Assembly (NCBI RefSeq): GCF_002741075.1
Contig: NZ_CP016634.1
Coordinates: 760,501 to 824,500, forward strand
From: Pseudomonas putida
Lineage (GTDB): Bacteria > Pseudomonadota > Gammaproteobacteria > Pseudomonadales > Pseudomonadaceae
Reading direction: 5' to 3'
DNA length: 64,000 bases
In this document: piece after piece, positions 1-8,585 of the stretch
Numbering within the stretch: the first letter of the stretch is position 1
Layout of the letters: each line of letters opens with the position of its first letter
The notes under the pieces: model-generated
Told to the model about the DNA's origin: nothing
Databases searched by the model: none
Seen by the model: only the letters and a program-made list of their open reading frames with translations
Position numbers and translations under genes: made by a program

Positions 1-90
1 GTTGACGAGGCAGTGCAGATCTACAACACAGAACGGCCTCATATGGCCCTGAAAAACAAAACGCCCGATGCTGTGCATCGGGCGTTTTGA
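1..90 (+). CDS. IS3-family transposase, C-terminal end (partial)
   Basis: The first 30 codons of the window read in frame to a TGA at 88-90. They encode a tail with the motif YNTERPHMAL followed by KTPDAVHRAF. This is the typical C-terminus of the OrfB integrase (DDE, rve domain) of IS3-family elements, where N-x-x-R-P-H lies just after the catalytic glutamate. The rest of the gene is outside the window, so the subgroup and its integrity cannot be judged. The tail itself is intact. Function: strand transfer during transposition of its own element. Confidence 0.8.
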   Translation, partial: VDEAVQIYNTERPHMALKNKTPDAVHRAF

Positions 91-139
91 GGCCTGTCGG
101 CCTACCTGAACAGGTGTAAACCTATTTCAGGACTAGACA
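1..139 (+). mobile_element. Right end of an IS3-family insertion sequence
   Basis: After the transposase stop codon there are about 50 noncoding bases ending in CAGGACTAGACA near 139. The reverse complement starts TGTCTAGTCC, a plausible terminal repeat for an IS3-type element. The stop codon of the neighbouring PilZ gene begins only four bases further on, so the element sits immediately downstream of that gene. The left end and any target duplication lie outside the window, so the exact border is inferred. Confidence 0.6.
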
Positions 140-142
140 GTG

Positions 143-442
143 TCAGTGCAGGGCCAGGATGCGCAAGCCGAACTTCTGCTGGCCGCTGGGTTGATCGGCG
201 ATCCACACCACCTCGGTGCTGGCTTCAAGGCCTTTGAGGGCAGGGTGGTCGGATTCGATACGCGTCTGCACCTTGTCACCCACCTTGAAATGTTGCTCGG
301 CCTGGACCTGCATGCCGCCACTGGACAGGTCGAGGCAGACGGCCGAGATCACCTGGCCCGCATGCAGCAGGGTGACGTCGGCATCGATACGCATGCGGAT
401 GAAGTCGCGTTTCTCGCTGTGGTTCGTGGGGGTCTGAGACAT
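143..442 (-). CDS. PilZ-domain protein (probable c-di-GMP receptor)
   Basis: A 99-residue single-domain PilZ protein. The two c-di-GMP-binding signatures are visible: R12-x-x-x-R16 (RDFIR) near the N-terminus and D38-L-S-S-G-G at residues 38-43. Both are complete, so nucleotide binding is likely. A longer reading frame exists upstream, but the ATG at 442 is preferred because homology starts there. There is no catalytic or membrane segment, so it is probably a cytosolic adaptor acting through a partner. It is transcribed towards the IS3 end, which abuts its stop codon. It is divergent from rssB. The real C-terminus may have been altered by the insertion. Confidence 0.85.
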   Translation of the reverse strand: MSQTPTNHSEKRDFIRMRIDADVTLLHAGQVISAVCLDLSSGGMQVQAEQHFKVGDKVQTRIESDHPALKGLEASTEVVWIADQPSGQQKFGLRILALH

Positions 443-708
443 GCTGCATCCTTCCCATTGGGTTGCACTGGTCGGCTTTCTTATAACTCCCGGTGATTTG
501 CCCTGTAAAGTGCGGGGAAGTCGACCCTCGCATGGCTTGAAACGCCTGGCGGATGGGAGTACCGTCTGCGCCTTACAAGGCACCTCTGCCAGTTGCCGGG
601 CCAGTTTTCTTGTCCTACAACTCAAGTAGAGTCGTCACAGATATCCCTGTAGCCGCCGTCCGCCTTGCTGACGTCGCTACGCCAACCAATCCGGCGCCGT
701 TCGCCCAC

Positions 709-1893
709 ATGCAGAAAACCAGTGCAACGCTGCTGATCATCGATGACGACGACGTGGTCCGTGCCAGCCTCGCCGCCTATCTGGAAGACAGTGGCTTCAG
801 CGTCCTCCAGGCCGGCAATGGCCAGCAGGGGCTTCAGGTCTTCGAAGAACACCAGCCCGACCTCGTGATCTGCGATCTACGCATGCCGCAGATGGGCGGC
901 CTCGAACTGATCCGTCGGATCAGCGAGCGGGCGCCGCAACTGCCGGTGATCGTCGTATCCGGGGCCGGTGTCATGAACGATGCGGTCGAGGCTTTGCGCC
1001 TGGGCGCCGCCGACTACCTGATCAAGCCCCTGGAAGACCTGGCCGTGCTCGAACACTCGGTGCGCCGCGCCCTCGACCGTTCGCGTCTGGTGCTGGAAAA
1101 CCAGCGCTACCGCGACAAGCTCGAAGCCGCCAACCGTGAGCTGGAAGCGAGCCTGCACCTGCTCCAGGAGGACCAGAACGCCGGTCGCCAGGTGCAGATG
1201 AACATGCTGCCGGAAAGCCCGTGGACAGCGGGCGATTTGTCGTTCGAGCATCAGATCATCCCGTCGTTGTACCTGTCGGGTGATTTTGCCGACTACTTCC
1301 GGGTCGATGAGCGACGTATCGCCTTCTACCTGGCGGATGTCTCCGGCCATGGCGCATCGTCGGCGTTCGTCACCGTATTGTTGAAGTTCATGACCACCCG
1401 CTTGCTCTTTGAATTCAAACGCAGCGGCAAGATGCGTGAGTTCAAGCCCTCCGAGGTGCTCAGCCACATCAACCGTGGGCTGATCAACTGCAAACTGGGC
1501 AAGCACGTGACCATGGTGGGTGGGGTGATCGACGAGGAAACCGACCTGATGACCTACAGTGTCGGCGGCCATTTGCCGCTGCCGGTGCTCTATACCCCGG
1601 GCCAGGCCCGTTACCTGGAAGGCCGCGGGCTGCCGGTGGGGTTGTTCGAAGAGGCCAGCTACCAGGATCAGGTGCTGGAGCTGCCTTCGCGCTTCAGCCT
1701 GACCCTCATGTCCGATGGCATTCTGGACCTTTTGCCAGGGGATACACTCAAAGATAAGGAAGCGACCTTGCCGGAGATCGTCAAGGACGCGGGGGGCAGC
1801 CTGGATGGGCTGCGCCAACGATTTGGATTGGCTACGCTTGGGGAGATGCCGGATGATATCGCCCTATTGGTGTTGAGCAGGAACCTTGAATGA
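709..1893 (+). CDS. rssB: Response regulator with PP2C-type phosphatase domain, RssB
   Basis: A 394-residue protein. Residues 1-125 form a receiver domain with an acidic DDDD patch, a phospho-acceptor Asp in VICDLRMP and a Lys in DYLIKPLED. A coiled-coil linker follows (about 125-160), and residues about 165-394 form a SpoIIE/PP2C-like Ser phosphatase domain (FADYF, YLADVSGHG, MSDGILDLLPG). Pseudomonas RssB is the counterpart of the E. coli RpoS-turnover adaptor, but here it is fused to a phosphatase that presumably acts on the STAS protein encoded next. The frame is open upstream to 553. I chose the ATG at 709 because family homology begins there, although the ribosome site is weak. Its stop overlaps the rssC start (ATGA). 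Confidence 0.88.
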   Translation: MQKTSATLLIIDDDDVVRASLAAYLEDSGFSVLQAGNGQQGLQVFEEHQPDLVICDLRMPQMGGLELIRRISERAPQLPVIVVSGAGVMNDAVEALRLGAADYLIKPLEDLAVLEHSVRRALDRSRLVLENQRYRDKLEAANRELEASLHLLQEDQNAGRQVQMNMLPESPWTAGDLSFEHQIIPSLYLSGDFADYFRVDERRIAFYLADVSGHGASSAFVTVLLKFMTTRLLFEFKRSGKMREFKPSEVLSHINRGLINCKLGKHVTMVGGVIDEETDLMTYSVGGHLPLPVLYTPGQARYLEGRGLPVGLFEEASYQDQVLELPSRFSLTLMSDGILDLLPGDTLKDKEATLPEIVKDAGGSLDGLRQRFGLATLGEMPDDIALLVLSRNLE

Positions 1894-2372
1894 GTACCGG
1901 TAGAATCCAGTTCGCCGAGCAGAGCGGGACCTTTGTTCTGAAGTTCGTCGGTGAAGTGCGCCTGACCTTGTGCTCGGCGCTGGATGCAACGATCGAAAAG
2001 ATCTTCACCGCGCTGAACTTCTCGGCCATCGTCATCGATCTGACCGAGACCGAGAGTATCGACAGCACCACCCTTGGTTTGCTGGCCAAGCTGTCGATCC
2101 TGTCCCGGCAGAAGGTTGGCCTGCTGCCGACCGTAGTCACCACCAACCCGGACATTTCCCGGTTGCTGCAGTCCATGGGCTTCGATCAGGTGTTCAATAT
2201 CGTCGACCGTCCGGTGCCCTGCCCGGAGTGCCTGACCGACCTGCCATCCCAGGACCAGAACGAAGATGTCGTGCGCTCCAAGGTGTTAGAGGCGCACAAG
2301 ATCCTCATGGGGCTGAACGACTCCAACCGCGAGGCCTTCCACGACCTGGTCAGCGCCTTGGAGCGCACCTGA
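1890..2372 (+). CDS. rssC: STAS-domain anti-sigma factor antagonist, RssC
   Basis: A 160-residue protein with an N-terminal STAS fold (about 1-105). The conserved phosphorylatable serine is in the segment ESIDSTTLGLLAK around residues 53-57. The C-terminal 50 residues form a tail with a CPEC pair. In partner-switch pathways the SpoIIE-type phosphatase dephosphorylates this serine, and the protein then binds an anti-sigma partner. Translational coupling to rssB through the ATGA overlap supports RssB being its phosphatase. No anti-sigma kinase gene is present in the window. Confidence 0.85.
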   Translation: MSTGRIQFAEQSGTFVLKFVGEVRLTLCSALDATIEKIFTALNFSAIVIDLTETESIDSTTLGLLAKLSILSRQKVGLLPTVVTTNPDISRLLQSMGFDQVFNIVDRPVPCPECLTDLPSQDQNEDVVRSKVLEAHKILMGLNDSNREAFHDLVSALERT

Positions 2373-2393
2373 TCCCTATCTTGTATCGATCCT

Positions 2394-2465
2394 TTCGCGG
2401 GCAAACCTCACAGGCACATCACAAGCCGCAAGGCGGATGAAATTTCTGTTGGGGCTACCCGCGAA
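2394..2465. repeat. Degenerate REP-type inverted pair
   Basis: TTCGCGGG at 2394-2401 and CCCGCGAA at 2458-2465 face each other across about 57 bases in the space between rssC and the convergent phosphatase gene. The motif is the core of a common P. putida REP repeat. It may also act as a bidirectional transcription barrier. No gene is seen in 2373-2488. Confidence 0.4.
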
Positions 2466-2488
2466 GAGGCCGGTAGAAACAGTCGCTG

Positions 2489-4375
2489 TCACTCCCGCCG
2501 CGTAAACTCCGTAGCCTCGCTCCCATTGGCGCTCAGTTGAAACACCCGCGCCGGGCGCCCCTGCTCATCGAAGAACACCTGCCCCAGCCCCGCACCATTC
2601 CACAGCCGCTCGCCAGCCTGGCTGCGGCTGGGCGTGCGCGGCACCACCTCCATCTGTCGGCGCTTGGTGAACCAGTTGAGGGGCGAGCGGGGGGCATAGA
2701 GCCAGCGGTTGAGGCGATCCAAGACGTCCAGCAGGCGCTTGGGAAACTGGTTCTTGATGCCGCTGCTGGTGATTTGCCACAAGTGCGGGCTGCGCTGACG
2801 GTGGCGGATCAACACCTCGTAGACGAACGAATAGTGCACGTCGCCCGACAGGACTACATAGTGCCCTGGGGTGCGCGAATGGCTGAAGATGTTGAGGATC
2901 ACCTGTGCCGCGCCGCGATGGGCCATCCAGTTTTCCGCATCCACCAGCAAGGGGTAGCCCAGCCAGCTGAACACGCGCTGAACCGTCTCGATCAGCTTGA
3001 CCCCGAAGATCGGTGCTGGGGAGACGATGATCGCCGAAGGGTGGTCCAGCAGTGCCTGTTGCAGTTCGCACAAGGCTTCCCAGTCGAGCAGGCCTGAAGG
3101 CTTTTTCAAGCTGCTCTCGCTGCGCCAGCGGCGGGTGCGGGTGTCCAGCACCAGCAGCGGTGGCTGAGTGGGCAGGTTGAACTGCCAGCCCTGAAAGCGC
3201 AGTAACTGGTCGATCAGCGCGTCCTGGGCCTGGAGGTCCAGGTGTTGCTGCTGGTGGCGCTCGCCCAGGGCCTTGCACGGCTCGATCAACGCCTGGCAAC
3301 TGTCTGGATCGTTGCCCCAGCCTTGGCAGAGCAGATAGCCCAGCAGCGCATTGCCAATTATCCGACGCGAGAAGGGATGTCCATAGGCTGTCTCTTCCCA
3401 TTGCGCCGAGAGGTTCCAGTCGTCGGTGATGTCATGGTCATCGAAGATCATCAGGCATGGCAGGTGCGCCATCACCCGGGCTACCTGATCGAGGTTGGCG
3501 GCGAAGGCTTCGATCTGGGGCCGTTCTTCCCGGTAGCGCGCCTGACGCTTGTCGGTCAGGCCTTCGGGCATGTCCAGGCGTATCAGCGTCCACGGCACGG
3601 GTGACCAGACCAGCAGGTACATGGCCATGACTTCAGCGAAGGTCACCAGGTGGTTGTCGGCGTTGCTGCTGGAGAAGATCGGTTTGCGCTTACCGCCGAA
3701 GAAGCGCTCGCGCAGGGTTTCGTTGCTCTCCTGAGCGGGTAGCAGGTCCGCGCGGTGGTAGTAGCTGGCCGGGTGGCGGTACAGCGCGGTGCTGTCGGCG
3801 ACCAAGGCGCCTTCCAGTGTTTCGCCGAACAGGCCCAGGTGCTCGATCAGCGTGTGGATGGCGCGCAGCATAGGGCCGGCGACATCGTCGGCATAGACCT
3901 GGTCACCGGTCATCAACAGCAGCGCCGGGCGCTCCTGGGGTCGCTGGCACTGTTGCAGAAGCCGGTCCGCACACAGCAGGCCATCGGCAGCTGGGTAGTG
4001 GGGCTTGCGGCAGGACCCGTGGAGCAACTGCTCGAGGCGATCGCGCAACACGAAGCTTGGGCGTTGGCTGCCGGGGTAGAGCAGGTGAGGGGCCCAGTCG
4101 GCGATGCCCTGGCCGTCATCGAGCAGCAGGTCATAGTGGATGGCCTCGTTGCAGGGCAGCGGCTGGTCGAAGTGGATATCCAGCAGGTGAACGAAGGCCT
4201 GCGTGCCGATGGCGATCACTTCGCAGGCCAGGTTGACGGTGAGGGCTGGAACGTCGAGGACGAACGTCGGCTGCAGCGGCTGCGTGGCGACGAGCCAGAT
4301 GGCCAGGCGTTGAGGCTCTAGCCGGCGCAGGACGGGGCCGGCAAGGACAAGGGGAAGTGCGGTGGTCGGTGGCAT
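2489..4375 (-). CDS. PhoD-like alkaline phosphatase family protein
   Basis: A 628-residue metallophosphatase-like protein. Signatures of the PhoD/calcineurin-like fold are seen: LLMTGDQVYADDVAG near residue 140, IFDDHDITDDWN near 310 (metal-binding Asp and His) and LSGDVHYSFVYE near 515. There is no clear signal peptide or Tat motif from the ATG at 4375, so it is probably cytosolic, unlike secreted PhoD. The reading frame extends to 4438, but homology and context favour 4375. Substrate unknown; PhoD relatives hydrolyse phosphomono- and diesters. It is monocistronic, between rssC and tal. Confidence 0.78.
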   Translation of the reverse strand: MPPTTALPLVLAGPVLRRLEPQRLAIWLVATQPLQPTFVLDVPALTVNLACEVIAIGTQAFVHLLDIHFDQPLPCNEAIHYDLLLDDGQGIADWAPHLLYPGSQRPSFVLRDRLEQLLHGSCRKPHYPAADGLLCADRLLQQCQRPQERPALLLMTGDQVYADDVAGPMLRAIHTLIEHLGLFGETLEGALVADSTALYRHPASYYHRADLLPAQESNETLRERFFGGKRKPIFSSSNADNHLVTFAEVMAMYLLVWSPVPWTLIRLDMPEGLTDKRQARYREERPQIEAFAANLDQVARVMAHLPCLMIFDDHDITDDWNLSAQWEETAYGHPFSRRIIGNALLGYLLCQGWGNDPDSCQALIEPCKALGERHQQQHLDLQAQDALIDQLLRFQGWQFNLPTQPPLLVLDTRTRRWRSESSLKKPSGLLDWEALCELQQALLDHPSAIIVSPAPIFGVKLIETVQRVFSWLGYPLLVDAENWMAHRGAAQVILNIFSHSRTPGHYVVLSGDVHYSFVYEVLIRHRQRSPHLWQITSSGIKNQFPKRLLDVLDRLNRWLYAPRSPLNWFTKRRQMEVVPRTPSRSQAGERLWNGAGLGQVFFDEQGRPARVFQLSANGSEATEFTRRE

Positions 4376-4443
4376 CGATTGGTTTTCAGTCGTGTGTGCC
4401 TGGTCTTTCGCAGGCCAAGCAGTTTGAACGCGCCTCAAATGAA

Positions 4444-4478
4444 AACGGGCGGAAAATGCTCGGCATCTCCCGCCCGTT
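4444..4478 (-). terminator. Rho-independent-like terminator of tal
   Basis: An inverted repeat AACGGGCGG / CCGCCCGTT with a 17-base loop lies about 20 bases after the tal stop codon on the minus strand. It is followed by TTTTCATTT in the direction of transcription. Confidence 0.6.
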
Positions 4479-4496
4479 GGGCAACCCCGATGTGTA

Positions 4497-5423
4497 TCAG
4501 GCTTTGTCAGCCATCAGGGCTTCGAGCTTTTCCTGGTCACGGGCGAACTGGCGGATGCCTTCGGCCAGTTTCTCGGTGCCCATGGCGTCTTCGTTCATCG
4601 CCCAGCGGAACTGGCTTTCGCTCAGGTGCTGCTTGGCTTCGCCGGCATTGCCTGGCTTGAGGATGCGCGGCAGTTGGCCCTGGTCATCGCTCAATTGCTG
4701 CAGCAGCTCGGGGCTGATGGTCAGGCGGTCGCAGCCAGCCAGTTGTTCGATCTGGCCGATGTTGCGGAAGCTCGCGCCCATCACCACGGTGTCGTAGCCG
4801 TTGGCCTTGTAGTAGTTGTAGATGCGCGTCACCGACTGCACACCCGGGTCTTCGGCGCCGACATACTCCTTGCCGGTGCTCTTCTTGTACCAGTCGTAGA
4901 TGCGGCCCACGAAAGGCGAAATCAAGAACACCCCGGCATCGGCGCAGGCCTGGGCCTGGGCGAAGGAGAACAGTAGGGTCAGGTTGGTCTGGATGCCTTC
5001 TTTTTCCAGTTTCTCGGCGGCGCGGATGCCTTCCCAGGTGGAGGCCAGCTTGATCAGCACGCGATCACGCGGCACGCCGGCCTGCTCGTACAGGCCGATC
5101 AGTTGGCGCGCCTTGGCCAGCAGCGCAGGTTCGTCGAACGACAGGCGGGCGTCGACCTCGGTGGAGATACGCCCGGGAATGACCTTGAGGATGCCCGAGC
5201 CCACGGCCACGGCGAACTTGTCGCAGGCCAGGTCCACATTGCCCTTGGCATCGCTCTTGACCTGCTTGAGCAGGTCCGCGTAACCCGGAATCGCCGCGGC
5301 CTTGAGCAGCAGCGAGGGGTTGGTGGTGGCGTCGACCGGCTTGAGGCGGGTGATGGCGTCCAGGTCCCCGGTGTCGGCGACCACGGTGGTGAACTGCTTG
5401 AGTTGTTCCAGCTTGGAGGTCAT
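4497..5423 (-). CDS. tal: Transaldolase
   Basis: A 308-residue class I transaldolase of the TalA/B subfamily. It moves a dihydroxyacetone unit from sedoheptulose 7-phosphate to glyceraldehyde 3-phosphate in the non-oxidative pentose phosphate pathway. The family motif [14 protein letters not shown] is at 28-41, and the Schiff-base lysine lies in [11 protein letters not shown] around residue 131. The aspartate in the first motif and a complete C-terminus suggest an active enzyme. The ATG at 5423 gives the usual start MTSKLEQL and the usual family length. The cytosolic gene is monocistronic with its own terminator, upstream of dusA on the same strand. Confidence 0.95.
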   Translation of the reverse strand: MTSKLEQLKQFTTVVADTGDLDAITRLKPVDATTNPSLLLKAAAIPGYADLLKQVKSDAKGNVDLACDKFAVAVGSGILKVIPGRISTEVDARLSFDEPALLAKARQLIGLYEQAGVPRDRVLIKLASTWEGIRAAEKLEKEGIQTNLTLLFSFAQAQACADAGVFLISPFVGRIYDWYKKSTGKEYVGAEDPGVQSVTRIYNYYKANGYDTVVMGASFRNIGQIEQLAGCDRLTISPELLQQLSDDQGQLPRILKPGNAGEAKQHLSESQFRWAMNEDAMGTEKLAEGIRQFARDQEKLEALMADKA

Positions 5424-5545
5424 GGGCGTGCTCTGTCCTGTGCAATGACTCGACATTACCCGAGCCCCGACGGCCACTCAAGGGCCGGCGGGGCAGGTCG
5501 GGCGAGGGAATGAAGGTTCGAGTCGAAAGCGCGCGGCAGGTTCCG

Positions 5546-6556
5546 TCAGCGGCCTTGCAGCAGCTCGGCGGCCTGGTCGAGGATGGCCAGCGGTTGCGGG
5601 GCCTTGTGGATGTCCGCCGACAGCAGTTGGCGGAAGCGCCGGGCACCGGGAAAGCCCTGGCCCAGGCCGAGGATATGGCGGGTGATGTGATGCATGGCGC
5701 CACCGCTTTCCAGGTGCGCGACGATGTAGGGGCGCAGCTTCGCCAGCACCTCGCTGCGGCTGACCACCGGGGCGGAGCTGGCGAACAGCTGCTGGTCCAC
5801 TTCGGCCAGCAGGTAAGGGTTGTGATAGGCCTCGCGGCCCAGCATCACGCCGTCGAAGGTCTGCAGGTGCGCATGGCACTCTTCCAACGTCTTGATGCCG
5901 CCATTGAGCACCAGTTCCAGATCCGGGAAGTCGGCCTTCAGTTGCGCAGCCACGTCATAGCGCAGCGGCGGGATCTCGCGGTTTTCCTTGGGCGACAGGC
6001 CTTCGAGGATGGCGATGCGCGCGTGCACGGTGAAGCTGCGGCAGCCCGCGTCACGCACCTGGCCCACGAAATCGCACAGCTCGGCGTAGCTGTCGCGGCC
6101 ATTGATGCCGATGCGGTGCTTGACCGTGACCGGAATATCCACCGCATCGCGCATGGCCTTGACGCAATCGGCCACCAGCGCCGGATGACCCATCAGGCAG
6201 GCGCCGATCATGTTGTTCTGCACTCGGTCGCTCGGGCAGCCAACGTTGAGGTTGACCTCATCGTAACCCGCGTCCTCGGCCAGTCGCGCGCACGCCGCCA
6301 GCTCCGCCGGCACGCTACCGCCCAGTTGCAAGGCCAGCGGATGCTCGGATTCGTCATGGCGCAGGAAGCGATGGGCATCGTTGTGCAGCAGTGCACCGGT
6401 GGTGACCATTTCGGTGTAGAGCAGGGTGTGCCTGGAGAGCAGGCGCAGGAAGAACCGGCAGTGACGGTCGGTCCAGTCCATCATCGGTGCAACGCTGAAG
6501 CGGCGGGAGGGCTCAGGGCGCGTGGTTTGTGGTGTTGGGGCTGTTTCTAAGGACAT
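5546..6556 (-). CDS. dusA: tRNA-dihydrouridine(20/20a) synthase DusA
   Basis: A 336-residue FMN-dependent dihydrouridine synthase. The motif FSVAPMMDWTDRHCR near residue 20 is diagnostic for DusA. LNVGCPSDRVQ near 98 carries the catalytic cysteine, and VKHRIGI near 140 lines the FMN site. It reduces uridines in the tRNA D-loop using NADPH. The start has only a weak ribosome site, and the sequence beyond the start codon is occupied by an integrase remnant. This fits the known use of the dusA 5' end as an attachment site for integrative elements: the region upstream of the ATG may be imported sequence. Confidence 0.93.
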   Translation of the reverse strand: MSLETAPTPQTTRPEPSRRFSVAPMMDWTDRHCRFFLRLLSRHTLLYTEMVTTGALLHNDAHRFLRHDESEHPLALQLGGSVPAELAACARLAEDAGYDEVNLNVGCPSDRVQNNMIGACLMGHPALVADCVKAMRDAVDIPVTVKHRIGINGRDSYAELCDFVGQVRDAGCRSFTVHARIAILEGLSPKENREIPPLRYDVAAQLKADFPDLELVLNGGIKTLEECHAHLQTFDGVMLGREAYHNPYLLAEVDQQLFASSAPVVSRSEVLAKLRPYIVAHLESGGAMHHITRHILGLGQGFPGARRFRQLLSADIHKAPQPLAILDQAAELLQGR

Positions 6557-6660
6557 TCTGGTCTACGCATTCTTGTACCATTTTTCGCGGTTTTGGGACG
6601 TTTTTAGTGTGACGGTGGTGCAATGTGCCACCGCCTGCCACGCTTGTACCACCGCAAATC

Positions 6661-6900
6661 ATGGCAACGATTAAAGCAAGGAAAAAGGCCGACGGAACGA
6701 TCAGCTATACCGTCCAGATCCGCCTCAAGAAAAAGGGTGCCCTAGTCTACCAAGAAGCCCAAATATTCGCCCGTAAGCAGGCAGCTAAGGCTTGGGCGAA
6801 GCGACGAGAGACCGGGTTGGCGAAGGTGGATCGGGACATACCGCGGGTATCGACCCATAGCAATCGTCCGTGGAAGGTAGCAAACGCTCAAAAACGGTAA
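6661..6900 (+). pseudogene. Truncated dusA-associated phage-type integrase
   Basis: The first 50 or so residues (MATIKARKKADGTISYTV, then a RKQAAKAWAKRRET segment) match the N-terminal arm and core-binding entry of tyrosine integrases that insert at dusA. After about residue 55 the similarity ends and the frame stops at 6900. The catalytic R-H-R-Y domain is absent, so the product cannot recombine DNA. It is head-to-head with dusA, the expected position. It marks the scar of an excised or decayed genomic island. Confidence 0.7.
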
Positions 6901-6992
6901 ATAAGCGGGTTGATAGCGTTTGTGGGCGAACTGCCATCAGAAGATAGGCATAATGGAGGCATTGCCTGGCCTCTCGGATTAGCCGCTGCCCG

Positions 6993-8267
6993 ATGATTGC
7001 CCTGTTCATCCTACTCGCCGCCTTACCCTGCCTGACTCTGCTGTGGGTACTGCACCGCCAGCGCCAGGAGCACTGTGCTCTGCTGGCGGAGCTGGACGTG
7101 GGCGTATTGCAACTGTCCCGTAATGGCCGAGTATCCTGGCATAACCGGGCAGCGGCCGAATTGCTCGGTCATGCCAGCACTCCACTGTTGGGCCTGCGCC
7201 TACGAGAACGTTTGCCTCAGTGGACCGCGCCAGCCAGCACGGTGCAGGTCACGGGCGACAATGGCCAACAACGCGCGCTACACATCAGCCAGCAAAGTGC
7301 GACCCATGCAACGCAATGGCTGCTGATCCGTCCGATTCTGGTCGAGGCCGAACGCTTTCAGCGCAGCCAGTATTTCGCCCGCATCGGTACCTGGGACTGG
7401 GACATCGACACCAACCATCTGTACTGGTCCGACGCCATCTTCGGCATGTTCGGCTATTCGATCAACGAAGTGACACCAAGCTACGAGCTGTTCTGCAACG
7501 CGGTTTATCCGGACGATCGGGCCCGTGTGCGCGCCGGCGAATTACGCTGCATCGAAACCGGCGAGAATCACGACGAGGAGTATCGGGTGGTCTGGCCGGA
7601 CGGTACGCTGCACTGGCTACGTGAGACCGGAAACGTGGTCAAGGACGAACTTGGCACGCCCATCAAGATGATGGGCGTGGTGCGTGATATCACCGAGGAG
7701 AAAGCCTGGGCCAATCAATTGCACCGATTAGCACACCATGACCCGCTGACCGGCCTGCCCAACCGCTTAGTGTTCGAGGAGCGTCTAGAAGGTGCCCTGG
7801 CTTTGGCCCGGCGTAACAACAGCCGCGTTGCGCTGGTGTTCATCGACCTCAATGGTTTCAAGGTGATCAACGACAGTCTTGGCCACGCAGCCGGCGATCA
7901 GGTGTTGAAGATCACTGCGACCCGCCTGCACGAAACACTGCGCAACTCGGACAGCGTGGCGCGGCTAGGGGGCGACGAGTTTGTCACCGTGCTCGAAGGT
8001 CTATCGGCCGAGCGCACCCCCGAAGACGAGGCCCGGGTGATCGCACAGAGGCTGCTGGCAGCGCTGGACGCACCAATCAGCGTGGGTAACGCGCGCCAGC
8101 GGGTCGGAGCCAGTCTGGGCATTGCCCTTTTCCCCGATCACGCGCAGACGCGCGACCAACTGATTCATGTGGCCGATCTGGCGATGTACGAGGCCAAGCG
8201 CAGTGGCGACAACCAGTACCGCCTGGGCCAGGCGCAGACGCAGGTGCTGCGCGCCCGCAACGACTGA
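6993..8267 (+). CDS. PAS-GGDEF diguanylate cyclase
   Basis: A 424-residue protein: one N-terminal membrane segment (residues 1-20), a short PAS-like stretch (about 30-100), a PAS/PAC domain (about 120-245, with DITEEKAW at its end) and a GGDEF domain (about 255-415). The active site GGDEF at about 326-330 is intact. It is preceded five residues earlier by RNSD, a canonical RxxD inhibitory site, so product inhibition is expected. It makes c-di-GMP from two GTP. There is no EAL domain. The start ATG at 6993 follows CCCG without a strong ribosome site. It lies on the far side of the integrase remnant from dusA. Confidence 0.88.
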   Translation: MIALFILLAALPCLTLLWVLHRQRQEHCALLAELDVGVLQLSRNGRVSWHNRAAAELLGHASTPLLGLRLRERLPQWTAPASTVQVTGDNGQQRALHISQQSATHATQWLLIRPILVEAERFQRSQYFARIGTWDWDIDTNHLYWSDAIFGMFGYSINEVTPSYELFCNAVYPDDRARVRAGELRCIETGENHDEEYRVVWPDGTLHWLRETGNVVKDELGTPIKMMGVVRDITEEKAWANQLHRLAHHDPLTGLPNRLVFEERLEGALALARRNNSRVALVFIDLNGFKVINDSLGHAAGDQVLKITATRLHETLRNSDSVARLGGDEFVTVLEGLSAERTPEDEARVIAQRLLAALDAPISVGNARQRVGASLGIALFPDHAQTRDQLIHVADLAMYEAKRSGDNQYRLGQAQTQVLRARND

Positions 8268-8585
8268 CTTAGATACCGACGCACTTGCCACGCATGAAGT
8301 GGATCAGTTTTTCGGCATGCGCGCCTCGCTGATCGCCCATCGGTCAAGGAACCCAGGGCGATGCACTGGAAACCGTCGCAGGTCACCTCGATACGGGCCG
8401 GGAAGCAATCGTACCCCTGAGGGCGAGCGATCTACTCCTCTACGCTAACTGGCCGCTTTGGGTCGATTGCGGCTTATTCGACAGTTCGGACGCAGCAACT
8501 GGAAGACAGGTTGCTCCCTACTTCGTGCCAGAGCAGTGATGTACTTGGCGTGGGCAATCGGTCACCCACGGCTTGCCCCCGTTGT
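8268..8585. other. Intergenic stretch with possible decayed reading frame
   Basis: There is no intact gene between the diguanylate cyclase and the LysR gene, which converge here. On the minus strand a protein-like segment, PQGYDCFPARIEVTCDGFQC, is followed after a frame change by AEKLIHFMRGKCVGI ending near 8270. The two pieces could be parts of one small frameshifted gene. I see no terminator hairpin of note. Confidence 0.3.

Noticed and set aside
553..708. Upstream extension of the rssB reading frame
   Set aside because: The added residues show no receiver-domain homology, and family members start at the later methionine.
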